This document shows positions 5,042-6,550 of a stretch of 6,550 nt of DNA, piece after piece. A model generated the notes under the pieces. That model was not told the DNA's origin. It saw only the letters and a list, made by a program, of their open reading frames with translations, and did no database searches. Position 1 is the first letter of the stretch, and each line of letters opens with the position of its first letter. Where the stretch lies: assembly GCA_015478575.1 (NCBI GenBank), contig JADMIN010000152.1:1-6550 (forward strand), in the 5' to 3' direction. This stretch comes from Ktedonobacterales bacterium. GTDB taxonomy: Bacteria; Chloroflexota; Ktedonobacteria; Ktedonobacterales; JADMIN01. The translations under genes and the position numbers were made by a program.

Positions 5042-5719
5042 ATGTATATCCTCATTGGCGGCGGCGGGCAGGTGGGCTATTACCTCACCAAAGGGCTGCT
5101 GCGACAGGGGCACGAGGTGGTGCTGCTTGAGAAAGATACCCACCGCACCGCTCAACTTGCCGAGGAGCTTGACTCCGCGGTGGGTCGCGGCGATGCCTGC
5201 GAGGCACGGGTACTGGAGGAGTATGGGTGCGGGCGCGCGGATATGGTCATCGCCGTGACAGGTGATGATGAGGATAATCTGGTCATCTGCCAAATGGCCA
5301 AGGCACGCTTCAACGTCAACTTCACCATCGCCCGCGTCAACAATCCCCGCAATGACTCGCTCTTCCGCCGGCTGGGCATTGATCTCACCATCAGTCCGAC
5401 GCAGTCCATCCTGCATATGATCGAGGCACAGTTGCCGCATCACACCCTTGTGCCCCTCCTGACACTCACACGGGCGGGGCTGGGGCTGGTGGAGCTGACC
5501 GTGCCGCCAGATTCACGAGGCGCGGGGCAGGCCATCCATGCCCTGAATCTGCCCCAGTCCGTGAACATCGCGCTGATCGTGCGCGGTGAGCAGAACATCA
5601 CGCCCACCGGCGACACCATCATCGAGCCGGAAGATCACATCTTCGCGCTCGTCACCGCTGAGGGCGAGCGGGTGCTACGCGAGACCGTGCTCAATGAAGT
5701 GGTGACTCCCGCCAGCTAG
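5042..5719 (+). CDS. trkA: TrkA-type RCK_N plus RCK_C potassium-uptake regulatory protein
   Basis: This 225-residue cytosolic protein has a full single RCK unit. RCK_N spans about 1-130, with the nucleotide loop ILIGGGGQVG (G7xG9xxG12), E30 ending the second strand (VVLLEKD), GDACEARVLEE from G49, and VTGDDEDNLVICQMAK. RCK_C (TrkA_C) spans about 138-218, with LGLVELTVPPDSRGAG, ALIVRGEQNITPTGDTIIE and the closing DHIFALV strand. The length fits KtrA-like single-RCK regulators (about 220) rather than the 458-residue double TrkA of E. coli. It gates a Trk/Ktr membrane channel according to NAD(H) or ATP/ADP. No TrkH/KtrB gene is in the window. AGGA at 5032-5035 precedes the ATG by 6 bases. The gene likely shares a transcript with the single-domain partner 58 bases upstream. 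Confidence 0.92.
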   Translation: MYILIGGGGQVGYYLTKGLLRQGHEVVLLEKDTHRTAQLAEELDSAVGRGDACEARVLEEYGCGRADMVIAVTGDDEDNLVICQMAKARFNVNFTIARVNNPRNDSLFRRLGIDLTISPTQSILHMIEAQLPHHTLVPLLTLTRAGLGLVELTVPPDSRGAGQAIHALNLPQSVNIALIVRGEQNITPTGDTIIEPEDHIFALVTAEGERVLRETVLNEVVTPAS

Positions 5720-5762
5720 CGCGTGGCCACCAGCGACATGCCAGGCGACACCACACACCAGG
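5720..5762. other. Short convergent intergenic gap
   Basis: Forty-three bases separate the stop of the TrkA gene from the stop of purB on the opposite strand. TGGC/GCCA can pair weakly, but there is no T- or A-run, so no clear bidirectional terminator is visible. Confidence 0.4.
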
Positions 5763-6550
5763 CTAGAGCAATTTCAGCCGCGTAAATGCCGTGTCAATGT
5801 GGGCGAGATAGGCCTGTGGATCGGCGAGGGCATCCAGTTCGGCGGCGGTGATCTGTGCCATCACGTCGGCATCAGCCCGCAGCATGCCCAGCAGACCCGC
5901 ACCGGCATCCTCGCCACGCCACACCTTCCGCGCATTGCGCTGCACCAGCTTGTACGCCTCCTGCCGATCCATCCCCTTCTCTACCAGCGCCAGCAGGATC
6001 CGTGAGGAATAGATGAGGCCACGTGTCAGGTCGAGGTTATGCCGCATACGCCGCTCATCCACCTCCAGCCCAGCCATGATCTCGCCAAAGAGCCAGAGCA
6101 TGTAGTGCAGTGCCGCGCAAGCGTCTGGCAAGATGATCCGCTCAGCGGAGGAATGGCTAATATCACGCTCATGCCAGAGGGCCACGTTCTCCATCGCCGC
6201 CAGCGCATAGCCCCGCAACACTCGCGCCAGCCCACAGACGCGCTCACATTTCTCTGGATTGCGCTTGTGCGGCATGGCCGATGAGCCTTGTTGCCGCGCG
6301 CCAAAAGGCTCAAAGGCCTCATTGACCTCGGTCCGCTGGAGGTGGCGGATCTCTTGCGCCATCAGCTCCAGCGAGGAGCCGATGAGGGCCAGCGTCGTGA
6401 CGAAATGCGCATGCCGGTCGCGCGGCACGATCTGCGTCGAGACAGCCGCGGGCCGCAGCCCCAACTCGGCGCAGACAGACTCTTCGATGCTCGGCGGCAC
6501 CGTCGCATGCGTCCCGACCGCGCCAGAGATGGCCCCCACGGCGATATCGT
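5763..6550 (-). CDS. purB: Adenylosuccinate lyase, C-terminal part (5' end outside window)
   Basis: This is the C-terminal roughly 261 residues of adenylosuccinate lyase. The enzyme splits SAICAR and adenylosuccinate, releasing fumarate, in purine synthesis; it is a cytosolic homotetramer. The stop is TAG at 5763-5765. The fumarase/aspartase superfamily signature GSSAMPHKRNPEKCE is encoded at about 6243-6287 and carries the catalytic loop serine. ISGAVGT near the upstream edge and WHERDISHSSAERIILPDA further on are strongly PurB-like. A GTG at 6539 begins a long frame but is not the start: the frame stays open to the window edge, reading DIA-VGAISGAVGT, which is internal PurB sequence. The family is about 430-480 residues long, so roughly 170-200 residues are missing. 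It is transcribed towards the TrkA pair and is not part of their operon. Confidence 0.95.
   Translation of the reverse strand, partial: DIAVGAISGAVGTHATVPPSIEESVCAELGLRPAAVSTQIVPRDRHAHFVTTLALIGSSLELMAQEIRHLQRTEVNEAFEPFGARQQGSSAMPHKRNPEKCERVCGLARVLRGYALAAMENVALWHERDISHSSAERIILPDACAALHYMLWLFGEIMAGLEVDERRMRHNLDLTRGLIYSSRILLALVEKGMDRQEAYKLVQRNARKVWRGEDAGAGLLGMLRADADVMAQITAAELDALADPQAYLAHIDTAFTRLKLL

Noticed and set aside
5720..5762. Bidirectional intrinsic terminator between the TrkA gene and purB
   Set aside because: Only 4-bp complementary arms are present and there is no T-run on either strand.
6537..6539. GTG at 6539 as the start of purB
   Set aside because: The frame continues upstream to the window edge with PurB-like sequence, and the visible part lacks the N-terminal domain, so the gene is truncated by the window, not short.

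Overview
The window is GC-rich bacterial DNA with strong AGGAGG-type ribosome binding sites. It reads as an ordinary chromosomal housekeeping region: no transposase, phage gene, CRISPR array, tRNA or rRNA is visible. Three features together suggest a Gram-positive-like or Chloroflexota lineage (for example Thermomicrobia): a short archaeal/eukaryotic-type prolyl-tRNA synthetase, a T-box leader, and a geranylgeranyl-reductase-type flavoprotein. This placement is an inference.

Layout: (1) Positions 1-176 hold no gene I can support. (2) A DedA/VTT membrane protein lies at 177-872, with a GTG start chosen over an upstream ATG. (3) An FAD-dependent geranylgeranyl reductase family protein lies at 1009-2310. 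(4) The 458-base gap 2311-2768 is filled by regulation of the next gene: a promoter, a complete proline T-box leader (Stem I with specifier CCG, Stem II, Stem III, antiterminator) and an intrinsic terminator. (5) proS, 506 codons, lies at 2769-4289. (6) A 190-base gap holds a stem-loop, a possible extended -10 promoter and a weak 43-codon ORF. (7) Two TrkA/RCK-type proteins follow, a single-domain one at 4480-4983 and one with RCK_N plus RCK_C at 5042-5719. (8) purB (adenylosuccinate lyase) lies on the minus strand at 5763-6550; its 5' end is outside the window, and it converges on the trkA pair.

How the parts work together: uncharged tRNA-Pro should bind the leader through codon CCG and the UGGU bulge, favour the antiterminator, and allow proS transcription. 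When tRNA-Pro is charged, the terminator at 2649-2688 forms instead. The two TrkA proteins are probably co-transcribed and form the cytosolic nucleotide-sensing part of a K+ uptake system whose membrane subunit is not here. The DedA protein, the reductase and purB have no obvious functional tie to each other.

The most informative item is the T-box, whose specifier, tRNA-end bulge and mutually exclusive helices can all be read directly. I did not find a wholly unknown multigene system.
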